From Pseudomonadota bacterium (GTDB lineage Bacteria > Pseudomonadota > Gammaproteobacteria > Steroidobacterales > Woeseiaceae): a stretch of DNA of 6,483 nucleotides. Where the stretch lies: positions 1 through 6,483 of the forward strand of contig JADFGH010000134.1 of assembly GCA_022567775.1 (NCBI GenBank), written 5' to 3'. The notes under the pieces are model-generated. The model was given only the letters and a program-made list of their open reading frames with translations, ran no database searches and was not told the DNA's origin. The position numbers and the translations under genes are program-made. Within the stretch, counting starts at the first letter, position 1; each line of letters begins with the position of its first letter. Of this stretch, positions 1 to 5,367 are shown piece after piece.

Positions 1-1078
1 TGGCACGCCCGCCTATTGAGAATCTGCCGAAGGTCTCACGCATCCAGAACTCGGGCCCATAGCGGATATAGGACATGCGATCGCCGATCGCGACGCCGCC
101 GGAATCACGTTCGATGCCGGTATCCGGGTCGAAATAGGTCTCTTCGTGTTGCGCGAACTTGAAGGCGCTGTAAACACGGCGCTCACGGGATTCGTCGCGG
201 CGGCGGTATTCGCTGCCGAAACCGAGTTCGTGCAAATACTCGTTGGCGTTGCTCAGGTTCTTGTCCTGGTAGTAGCGGCCTCCGAGTCTGTACATGCCAA
301 AGAAGCCCTCGTTCTCGAGGCTGTTGACCTGGTATTTCGCGTACAGGCTCACGGGAATGAACATACCTTCCTGAACATTTGGCGTCACCAGCGGTTGCCC
401 AGGATCAGAGAGGTCGACGTAACTGACCGAAGGCGAACGAAAGACGTTGTCGTCGATGCCGACGCCGACGCGGGCCCTTAGATCGAAATTGGTAAATTGT
501 CGCTCGCGCTCCCGGATTGCGACGGGCACTTCGATCGGATCTGCAAGCGCGAGTTCGCGGCTAAGCTGCGTTATCGCCCGACGTGCCAGGCGGCTGATAT
601 CGTCTCGCTGTTGTTGATCCCTGGCCCTGCGAAACCAGCGCAAGGCCTCGTCGATATCACCTTGTGCATAGCTATTCAGGCCGAGATTGTAATGCGAAAT
701 TGCTTGCAACGCCCGGTAGCGGCTAGCCTCGATGAGTGATTCCCGGGCTCGCGCATACTGCTGCGCCTTGTAGTGCGCGACGCCGGTATTGTAATGCAGC
801 AGCGGCGTATCCATGCCGGCCTCGCTGGCCTGCTGGTAACGCAGCAATGCAGCCCAGTACAGGTCGTCCCTGAACAGGCGATTGCCATCAGCAAACAATT
901 CGCTCGCGGTTGCCGCCGCAGCGTTCTGCGACAGCCCCAGGCACAGCGCTGCCAGGGTGAGTGCGATGGCGGCCGCACGGCCGCATGATCTGTGTGCTTG
1001 TGGCAGAATTTCAGGACTCCTGCGGGGACGCCAGCCCGCCAAACTCAGGAATAAAAGCCAATGATGAAAAATTCTCAT
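1..1078 (-). CDS. TPR protein with C-terminal outer-membrane beta-barrel-like region (3' end cut by window)
   Basis: The reading frame stays open for 359 codons from an ATG at 1078 and leaves the window at base 1, so the C-terminus is missing. Residues 35-57 look like a signal peptide: a long Ala/Leu run ending QNAAAA. They are preceded by a second hydrophobic stretch at residues 5-16. Residues about 58-155 form three TPR-like helical repeats, for example LLHYNTGVAHYKAQQYARA and SHYNLGLNSYAQGDIDEAL. From about residue 198 the sequence becomes alternating aromatic/polar, starting LRARVGVGIDDNVFRSP, with YAKYQVNS, YRLGGRYYQ and YIRYGPEFW, as in outer-membrane barrel strands. TPR followed by a barrel resembles Slam-type (DUF560) exporters in layout only; membership is not shown. 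No good Shine-Dalgarno precedes 1078, but no other conventional start lies upstream of the signal peptide. It follows the acidic protein gene after a terminator. Function is unknown. Confidence 0.8.
   Translation of the reverse strand, partial: MRIFHHWLLFLSLAGWRPRRSPEILPQAHRSCGRAAAIALTLAALCLGLSQNAAAATASELFADGNRLFRDDLYWAALLRYQQASEAGMDTPLLHYNTGVAHYKAQQYARARESLIEASRYRALQAISHYNLGLNSYAQGDIDEALRWFRRARDQQQRDDISRLARRAITQLSRELALADPIEVPVAIRERERQFTNFDLRARVGVGIDDNVFRSPSVSYVDLSDPGQPLVTPNVQEGMFIPVSLYAKYQVNSLENEGFFGMYRLGGRYYQDKNLSNANEYLHELGFGSEYRRRDESRERRVYSAFKFAQHEETYFDPDTGIERDSGGVAIGDRMSYIRYGPEFWMRETFGRFSIGGRA
969..984. repeat. GC-rich inverted repeat in signal-peptide codons
   Basis: GCGGCCG and CGGCCGC form a perfect 7-bp inverted repeat around a 2-base centre. 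It lies inside the signal-peptide coding part of the TPR-barrel gene, about 95 bases after its ATG. In mRNA the 2-base loop is too tight for all pairs, so a slightly shorter hairpin would form. It may be a chance product of Ala/Arg/Gly codons. Confidence 0.4.
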
Positions 1079-1110
1079 TAATTGGCCCGCAACACTGTGA
1101 CGTGGTGCAG

Positions 1111-1141
1111 AAAAACCCCCCTGCGTCGCAAAACGAGGGGG
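1111..1141 (-). terminator. Rho-independent terminator after the acidic protein gene
   Basis: Read on the minus strand, CCCCCT and AGGGGG form a stem followed at once by TTTTT (bases 1115 to 1111). The inner TCG/CGA can add further pairs. It lies about 35 bases beyond the stop of the acidic protein gene and 33 bases before the ATG of the TPR-barrel gene. The other strand has no T-run, so it acts in one direction. It would end or attenuate transcription coming from the sigma/anti-sigma/acidic gene run. Confidence 0.75.
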
Positions 1142-1163
1142 ATATTCTGCTGAAATACAGGCT

Positions 1164-1186
1164 GTAGGAGCGGATTTATCCGCGAA
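1164..1186 (+). repeat. REP-like extragenic palindrome overlapping a gene end
   Basis: The element begins with GTAG, followed by the perfect inverted repeat GCGGAT-TT-ATCCGC (1170-1183) and then GAA. This is the layout of gammaproteobacterial REP sequences mobilised by RAYT transposases: a GTAG lead next to a short palindrome. It overlaps the 3' end of the acidic protein gene, and the TAA stop (1178 to 1176) lies in its loop. A second, similar element in the same orientation lies at 3078-3100. Confidence 0.65.
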
Positions 1187-1709
1187 CCGGGATCGCGCCA
1201 TCATCGGCACTGTCGACGTTTGCTACCTCATCGTTGATGTCGCCATCCAGATCCGAATCTGCGGCGTCATGATCTTCCTCACCGTCCATCTCCTCGTCGT
1301 GCTCATCGTGGTCGATGTCGTCGCCCTCGTCGAAGTCGCTTTCGTCTTCCGAGTGCTCTTCGTCCTCGTCGGATTCGAAATCCTCGTCGTGTGCGAAGTC
1401 GTCATCGGAGTCTTCGCCACCGAAGTCATCGTGGGAATCACCTTCGTCATTCACGTCTTCATCAGACTCATGATCCGATTCACCATCGGACTCGCCATCA
1501 CGATCGGGCACATCGTCATCGTCATGATGCCCGTCGAGCCCGTCGTCTTCGGGTCCCTGCATGACAATCACCTGGCCGTCGATGTCGGCAATGCTGTCAA
1601 GCACCTCCATCGTTACGTCCAGTTCGTCGATGTCAGCCAAAGCTGCTGCCGGGAACAGCGCAAAGCAGCTCAAGGCAATGCCGGCTAAAAAAATCTTCAG
1701 TTGTTTCAT
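1176..1709 (-). CDS. Secreted hyper-acidic Asp/Glu-rich protein
   Basis: This protein of 177 residues has a clear signal peptide: MKQLK, a hydrophobic core, and an ALA cleavage site after residue 25. By hand count roughly 73 of the 152 mature residues are Asp or Glu, with no Lys, two Arg and about nine His. Residues 26-52 are less extreme (DIDELDVTMEVLDSIADID). The rest is low complexity with calcium-loop-like motifs: DGLDGHHDDDDVPD (56-69, thrombospondin-type-3-like) and DSDLDGDINDE (151-161, matching the Dx Dx DG x I part of an EF-hand loop but with Val at position 12). Calcium or cation binding is inferred. The GGGAG ribosome site is 8 bases from ATG 1709; a GTG at 1712 just before it is the alternative start. 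The gene follows the anti-sigma gene by 46 bases, probably in the same transcript. Its last codons come from a REP element. I recognise no named family. Confidence 0.85.
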   Translation of the reverse strand: MKQLKIFLAGIALSCFALFPAAALADIDELDVTMEVLDSIADIDGQVIVMQGPEDDGLDGHHDDDDVPDRDGESDGESDHESDEDVNDEGDSHDDFGGEDSDDDFAHDEDFESDEDEEHSEDESDFDEGDDIDHDEHDEEMDGEEDHDAADSDLDGDINDEVANVDSADDGAIPVRG

Positions 1710-1717
1710 CACAATTA

Positions 1718-1725
1718 CTCCCTTT
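1718..1725 (-). promoter_or_regulatory. Ribosome binding site of the acidic protein gene
   Basis: AAAGGGAG on the minus strand lies 8 bases before ATG 1709 and 5 bases before GTG 1712. Both starts are usable; the ATG is preferred for its codon and the usual spacing. The choice adds or removes one Met only. Confidence 0.6.
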
Positions 1726-1755
1726 GCTGCTTCGGTACTTCCAAAGCTCCCTTGA

Positions 1756-2397
1756 CTACGAAATTATGCTCACCTGGACGCGGAACGTCCTGTCGTCGCC
1801 CTCATGTCGCAAGGTGGCCATCAGCTCTCCGCCCTCCGGCGAAGTCGCGATGAGTGTCAAGGGCAATATGTTCTTGCCCTCAGCAAGACTGGTTATCCAG
1901 GTAATTTCCCGCTGACCGGCAAATCCCACTACCTCGACGCCCTGTGGCAGGACCACAGTCATCGTTGCATTGGCAAGCGTGGTTGCCGATGAGAAAACCA
2001 GGTTTAGTGTGCGCGGCTCCTCGAGCGTCATCACGATCGACGGCATTGCCGGCGCCACGATTTCAGGTGTCTTCAGGAACATGCCGCCGAGCATCCAGAG
2101 CACCAGGCCGGCGGCGATAGTGCCGCCTGCACCCGTCATAACCCAGCGATTGCGCTGGCGACGAATTCCGGTGTGTGCTGCTCTTGCAAGTGCACGATCA
2201 AAAAAAGTCGCATCGGGGCGTGGCAGGCTGGATTTTCCGTAAGCCTTCAATGATGCGCGCAATCCTTGCGCGCGCGCGAGCACCTGATGGCAGTCATTGC
2301 AGTTCTCGATGTGTGCACCAAGCGTCGCCGACTCCGCCCGATCCATAAGGCCATCTACATAATCGTCGAGCTTTTCTGTCAGTTGGGTGCAGGTCAT
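1756..2397 (-). CDS. Anti-sigma factor with N-terminal zinc-finger (ZAS/zf-HC2) and one membrane span
   Basis: This 213-residue membrane protein probably holds the adjacent ECF sigma factor inactive. The cytoplasmic N-terminus carries the ZAS zinc motif H29-x3-C33-x2-C36 (sequence HIENCNDC), with Cys3 as the likely fourth ligand. A basic stretch (RRQRNRW, 79-85) precedes a single transmembrane helix at about 86-108. Residues 110-213 would be periplasmic and are rich in beta-prone Thr/Val; they resemble no sensor domain I can name. The start ATG has a good AGGAAG site about 6-8 bases upstream. The gene begins 30 bases after the sigma gene stop, the standard sigma/anti-sigma order. Release could be by regulated proteolysis or by a redox or zinc change at the ZAS motif; the sequence does not say which. 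Confidence 0.88.
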   Translation of the reverse strand: MTCTQLTEKLDDYVDGLMDRAESATLGAHIENCNDCHQVLARAQGLRASLKAYGKSSLPRPDATFFDRALARAAHTGIRRQRNRWVMTGAGGTIAAGLVLWMLGGMFLKTPEIVAPAMPSIVMTLEEPRTLNLVFSSATTLANATMTVVLPQGVEVVGFAGQREITWITSLAEGKNILPLTLIATSPEGGELMATLRHEGDDRTFRVQVSIIS

Positions 2398-2427
2398 GGT
2401 TTTCTTCCTGGTTATGCCTTTACACGC

Positions 2428-2979
2428 TCAAGGCCGGGAATTGGTTCCATCCGTGCCGAGAGCCTCGCGCAGACGGGCCCGGGCGCGGTGCAGGCGGGAC
2501 TTGATCGTGCCGACCGGATCGCCCGTAATTTGATGAATTTCCGCGAGTTTATAATCTTCGATGTCGTGCAGGAGGATCACCAGGCGGTGCTCGTCACTGA
2601 GGGTGGCAAGCGCCTGGCCGAGCCGCATTATGTCATCCAGCCGCTCGGCATCACGCACCGGATCCAGGTCTCCGGGCAGCGAATCCAGGCTCTGGCCGGG
2701 GAGCTGACTCTCTTCGACGCAGACCAGGCGGGCCCGCCTGATACGCCGCCTGTTGTCGATGAAGTGGTTGTACATGACCCGGCACAGCCAGGGACCAGGC
2801 TCCCTTACGTCAAGCAGATCATCGAGCCGCGCAAAGGCCTTGACCAAAACATCCTGGAAGAGATCCTCCGCTTCCGGTTTCGAGCCGGCAAGTCTAAAGC
2901 TAAGACGGTACAGCCGGTCAAGATGCGGCCGCAGCAAAGTGTCAAAGCTTGCGCGCTGGTTTTGCTCGAGTGAACTCAT
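2428..2979 (-). CDS. ECF-type RNA polymerase sigma factor (sigma-70 family, group 4)
   Basis: This 183-residue protein has only regions 2 and 4, as expected for extracytoplasmic-function sigma factors. Region 2 spans about residues 12-80: core binding around EAEDLFQDVLVKAFARL (37-52) and the -10 recognition part around PWLCRVMYNHFIDNRRR (63-79). A linker follows at 81-118. Region 4 spans about 122-174, with LSDEHRLVILLHDIEDYKLAEI and the helix-turn-helix PVGTIKSRLHRARARLREAL, which would bind the -35 element. ATG 2979 is the first start after an in-frame TAG 12 bases upstream. There is no recognisable Shine-Dalgarno before it, so translation may be weak. It is first in a run with the anti-sigma gene and the acidic protein gene. 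The target promoters are unknown; self-activation is common in such pairs, but I could not place a convincing motif. Confidence 0.92.
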   Translation of the reverse strand: MSSLEQNQRASFDTLLRPHLDRLYRLSFRLAGSKPEAEDLFQDVLVKAFARLDDLLDVREPGPWLCRVMYNHFIDNRRRIRRARLVCVEESQLPGQSLDSLPGDLDPVRDAERLDDIMRLGQALATLSDEHRLVILLHDIEDYKLAEIHQITGDPVGTIKSRLHRARARLREALGTDGTNSRP

Positions 2980-3077
2980 GCTGGCCGAGTCTAGTTACCG
3001 GCAGCCATTGCACAAGGTAGTAAACCCAAAACTGAGAAGCCGGTCCGCCCCGATGTCAGGCAGAATGCCAACCTGTC

Positions 3078-3100
3078 GTAGGAGCCCGCCCTAGCGGGCG
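3078..3100 (+). repeat. REP-like extragenic palindrome after cyoE
   Basis: GTAG is followed by the perfect 6-bp inverted repeat GCCCGC-CCTA-GCGGGC (3084-3099). It lies 9 bases beyond the cyoE stop codon, in the 129-base gap before the sigma gene, and has the same orientation and GTAGGAGC lead as the element at 1164-1186. In the cyoE transcript it would form a stable 3' hairpin without a T-run, so mRNA protection or weak termination is possible. The rest of this gap (2980-3077) shows no clear sigma-70 or ECF promoter. Confidence 0.7.
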
Positions 3101-3108
3101 ATAAGCAT

Positions 3109-4008
3109 CTAGAACGGCAAGCGCAAGATGAAGTAATGATCTATGAGCAATGCAGTGAACAGGAGCATCAGGTAGATGATCGAGTAGCGGAAAACTTGCA
3201 TCGGTAAATCGATGCCCTCATCGGACCTGAGGCGAATCGCGTAATAGAGAAAATAACCACCCAGGCTGAGTGCGGCGACGAGATAAATCAGGCCGCTCAA
3301 CCCGGACAGGTAGGGCAGAATTGTCACGAGTACGAGCAGGATCGTATACAGCAGTATGTACTTGCGGGTGAATTCGTTGCCGTGTGTAACCGGTAACATC
3401 GGAATACCAGCTTTCTCGTAATCGTCCTTTTTGGCGATCGCGAGTGCCCAGAAGTGGGGTGGCGTCCAGACAAAAATAATCAGGAAAAGCAGCAGCGCGT
3501 CGCTGTGTATTTCGCCAGTGACCGCGGTCCAGCCCAGTACCGGTGGTGTGGCCCCGGCCGCCCCGCCTATGACGATGTTCTGTGGCGTCGCGTGCTTCAG
3601 ATAGACGGTGTAGATAACGGCATAACCGATCAGGGATGCGAAGGTCAGGATTGCTGTCAGCGGATTGATGATGAACCAGAGTATCAGCATCGATATGACG
3701 CAGAGCATGCTCGCAAACATCATCGCATAGGGCTCGGACACTCTGCCCTGCGGTAATGGCCGATCGCGCGTGCGGGACATATTGATGTCGATGCGTGCGT
3801 CGAGCACGTGATTCACGACAGCTCCAGATGATGCGGCCATGCCGATGCCCAGCGTAGCGAACACCAGCGCAACAGCGCCGGGCCAGCCGGGCACCGCCAG
3901 GATCATGCCGACGACCGCAGTAAATATGATGAGCATGACAACCCTGGGTTTGGTCAGCTCATAGTAATCACGCCAGTCGGCCGCTTGTTGTATCGTGCTT
4001 ACACTCAA
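3109..4008 (-). CDS. cyoE: Protohaem IX farnesyltransferase (haem O synthase)
   Basis: This integral membrane prenyltransferase of the UbiA superfamily adds a farnesyl group to haem B to give haem O, a cofactor or precursor for haem-copper oxidases. From the TTG at 4008 it is 299 residues, the usual length. The first Asp-rich motif is NHVLDARID (66-74) followed by RTRDRPLP; the second region is [12 protein letters not shown] (195-206), after PPHFWALAI (183-191). About eight or nine hydrophobic spans are visible. The frame is open back to a GTG at 4065, but those 19 codons lie inside the upstream gene and look unlike a CyoE N-terminus. TTG 4008, four bases after the upstream stop, gives a natural beginning ([21 protein letters not shown] is split by the TKPR motif). 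TTG 4020 is another option. No strong ribosome site is visible, so translational coupling is likely. It is the last gene of the surf1 run. Confidence 0.93.
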   Translation of the reverse strand: MSVSTIQQAADWRDYYELTKPRVVMLIIFTAVVGMILAVPGWPGAVALVFATLGIGMAASSGAVVNHVLDARIDINMSRTRDRPLPQGRVSEPYAMMFASMLCVISMLILWFIINPLTAILTFASLIGYAVIYTVYLKHATPQNIVIGGAAGATPPVLGWTAVTGEIHSDALLLFLIIFVWTPPHFWALAIAKKDDYEKAGIPMLPVTHGNEFTRKYILLYTILLVLVTILPYLSGLSGLIYLVAALSLGGYFLYYAIRLRSDEGIDLPMQVFRYSIIYLMLLFTALLIDHYFILRLPF

Positions 4009-4012
4009 TGTC

Positions 4013-4585
4013 TTAACCAATCCGGGAGAACTTGAGCAGATGCTTGATGTCGTCCACCATGTCACCCGGATCCAGGTCCGGTGGAAAGTACATCACCAGG
4101 TTGCCGAGAGGGTCGACCAGATAAATGCCGCCGGGCTTCAATTCGCCCGGACTGCTCTCTGTCAGTAATCGGAAAAGGCCGTCGTCTCTAATCGTTATCA
4201 GGCCTTGCTGGCGTTCCTCAAGGAATACTTTATCGGGCGGGGAATCACCGTGCAAGAAAACTCTTAACACCCGGGTCATTTTGTTACCGAGGACCAGCCG
4301 GGATTGGCGCAGCAGGTGCAGTGTCTCCCGGCATTCGTCATCGCAGGGGGCGGAATTGGCGTAGACCATCAGCCAGTGGTCGGCGCTCAGGGCCACCAGT
4401 GGCGATGAGGGCAGCTCGTCCCAAAGGCTGACGATGGGATCGAGAAGCACACCGTGGTTCGTTCTGCCGCTGGGCTGCCAGTTGTGGCCGAAGTACATCC
4501 ATGACGCCAGCAGCAGTGGCCCGATAAAAGCCAGCATGATCAATATGAGCTGAACGCGGCCCCGCCTGGTCCTATTCTGATCCAC
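4013..4585 (-). CDS. Sco-like thioredoxin-fold cytochrome oxidase assembly protein
   Basis: This protein of 190 residues has a basic N-terminus (QNRTRRGR), one membrane span at about 12-31, and a periplasmic domain. The domain holds C81-DDE-C85, the CxxxC spacing of Sco1/SenC proteins, and a thioredoxin-fold ending, [17 protein letters not shown] (152-168). It matches the hypothetical gene found between surf1 and ctaA in Pseudomonas-type oxidase clusters. The prolines of the classic Sco CPxxCP motif are absent. The copper-ligand His that Sco proteins carry just before the IYLxDPxG strand is also not there (sequence ELKPGG). A dithiol redox role is therefore more likely than classic copper delivery; this is inference. 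The GTG start has AAGAGG 7 bases upstream. The first 14 bases overlap the end of surf1, and cyoE follows about 4 bases after the stop. Confidence 0.82.
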   Translation of the reverse strand: MDQNRTRRGRVQLILIMLAFIGPLLLASWMYFGHNWQPSGRTNHGVLLDPIVSLWDELPSSPLVALSADHWLMVYANSAPCDDECRETLHLLRQSRLVLGNKMTRVLRVFLHGDSPPDKVFLEERQQGLITIRDDGLFRLLTESSPGELKPGGIYLVDPLGNLVMYFPPDLDPGDMVDDIKHLLKFSRIG

Positions 4586-5297
4586 GAATCTGCCTCTTTC
4601 GCAGTTGCCACAGTAAGATCACGAACACCGTAGTGGCCATCGCGAACCATTGAAACGCATAACCGTAGTGCATCATCGGCCCGCTTTCACGCGGTTGCCA
4701 GCGGCGCACAAAACCGTCGTCGTTGTCCGGGCTCAGCAACAGGACGAATGGAAGCAGTTCCTGGCCAAGCTCGGCAGACACGTCATCAAGCGTCGGGTAA
4801 ATCGCTGTCTTCGGCCAGTCGCCTGCGCCCTCGAACGCAGTACCCGGCCGAATGCCAACCCTGGGCAAATGACCGACGCGGCCACGAATGGTTCGCCTGC
4901 CGTCGCCTGTGCTCAGATCAGGATCCGCCAGATGCGCACCGGGCCGCGCTATCCAGCCGCGATTCACAATCAGTAGTGGCTGGTTGGCCGCATAGCGAAA
5001 TGCAGTAATCGCGTAAAAGCCGATACGGCTGTCCACGAATATATTGTCGATCAGGACCTGCCGCTGGTCGAGGTAGTAACCGTAGGCTTCAATATTCTGA
5101 AATTCCGTAACAGGCATGTCGCCCGTCAAGCGGGCATACGGCGCGTCGTTCTCGAACAGGGCCTGCAGCCGAATTTTCTCAGCCGCGCGATCGAGTTGCC
5201 AAAGGCCGAGCGAAACAAACAACGCGATCAGGCCCAGTGCGGCAAGCGGCGGAAATATCCGCCGGAATTGTTCGTTGCTGATGAACTCCTCGATCAC
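4572..5297 (-). CDS. surf1: SURF1 family cytochrome c oxidase assembly protein
   Basis: SURF1/Shy1 proteins help insert haem a into subunit I of aa3-type cytochrome c oxidase in the cytoplasmic membrane. This 241-residue protein has the two terminal transmembrane helices of the family (about 14-33 and 213-231) around a periplasmic domain. Signature motifs are GLWQLDRAAEK (31-41) at the end of helix 1, VNRGW (111-115) in the middle, and HYGYAFQWF (210-218) entering helix 2. The start is GTG 5297, with AAAAGG 5 bases upstream. Its end overlaps the Sco-like gene by 14 bases. The bioC stop lies 70 bases upstream on the same strand, so it may have its own promoter or be read from bioC. No oxidase subunit gene or DUF2909 gene adjoins it here. 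Confidence 0.93.
   Translation of the reverse strand: MIEEFISNEQFRRIFPPLAALGLIALFVSLGLWQLDRAAEKIRLQALFENDAPYARLTGDMPVTEFQNIEAYGYYLDQRQVLIDNIFVDSRIGFYAITAFRYAANQPLLIVNRGWIARPGAHLADPDLSTGDGRRTIRGRVGHLPRVGIRPGTAFEGAGDWPKTAIYPTLDDVSAELGQELLPFVLLLSPDNDDGFVRRWQPRESGPMMHYGYAFQWFAMATTVFVILLWQLRKRQIRGSE
4593..4598 (-). promoter_or_regulatory. Ribosome binding site of the Sco-like gene
   Basis: AAGAGG on the minus strand lies 7 bases before GTG 4585, inside the last codons of surf1. It supports the GTG as the true start despite the 14-base overlap. Confidence 0.6.
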
Positions 5298-5302
5298 GCT
5301 TA

Positions 5303-5308
5303 CCTTTT
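5303..5308 (-). promoter_or_regulatory. Ribosome binding site of surf1
   Basis: AAAAGG on the minus strand lies 5 bases before GTG 5297. The resulting N-terminus ends just before the first membrane helix, as usual for SURF1, so the GTG is accepted. Confidence 0.55.
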
Positions 5309-5321
5309 AAATCAATTGGCG

Positions 5322-5355
5322 GCTGCAGGGTACCTCTAATTACCTCTGTTGCAGC
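5322..5355. promoter_or_regulatory. Tandem repeats inside an inverted repeat between bioC and surf1
   Basis: TACCTCT occurs twice (5331-5337 and 5341-5347) with a 10-base period, close to one helical turn. The pair is flanked by the inverted arms GCTGCA (5322-5327) and TGCAGC (5350-5355). It lies 25-60 bases upstream of the surf1 start. The spacing suits a tandem-binding regulator or a structured leader. No known box was recognised, so the role is speculative. Confidence 0.35.
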
Positions 5356-5367
5356 TGTTCCAGGGCG

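Noticed and set aside
146..739. Plus-strand frames at 146-481 and 497-739
   Set aside because: They are opposite the TPR-barrel gene, whose minus-strand frame is continuous across both and has repeat and barrel character.
676..978. Minus-strand 100-codon frame rich in Arg, Cys and His
   Set aside because: It is a shifted frame of the TPR-barrel gene with unlikely composition.
1291..1391. An 11-base direct repeat (TCCTCGTCGTG at 1291 and 1381) as a mobile-element mark
   Set aside because: It lies in phase within low-complexity Asp/Glu codons, so it reflects coding composition.
1269..1688. Plus-strand 139-codon frame rich in Val and Ile that resembles a membrane protein
   Set aside because: It is the complement of the Asp/Glu-rich gene: GAC/GAT codons read as GTC/ATC. 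The minus-strand frame has a signal peptide and ribosome site.
2266..2973. Plus-strand 235-codon open frame
   Set aside because: It is antisense to the clear ECF sigma gene and the start of the anti-sigma gene, with no recognisable domain or start site.
2980..3077. ECF-type or sigma-70 promoter upstream of the sigma gene
   Set aside because: GGTAAC near 2996-3001 is too close to the ATG to be a -35 element, and no hexamer pair with acceptable spacing was found.
4009..4065. Extension of cyoE to GTG 4065
   Set aside because: The added residues ([14 protein letters not shown]) come from antiphase reading of the Sco-like gene's end, and length from TTG 4008 already fits the family.
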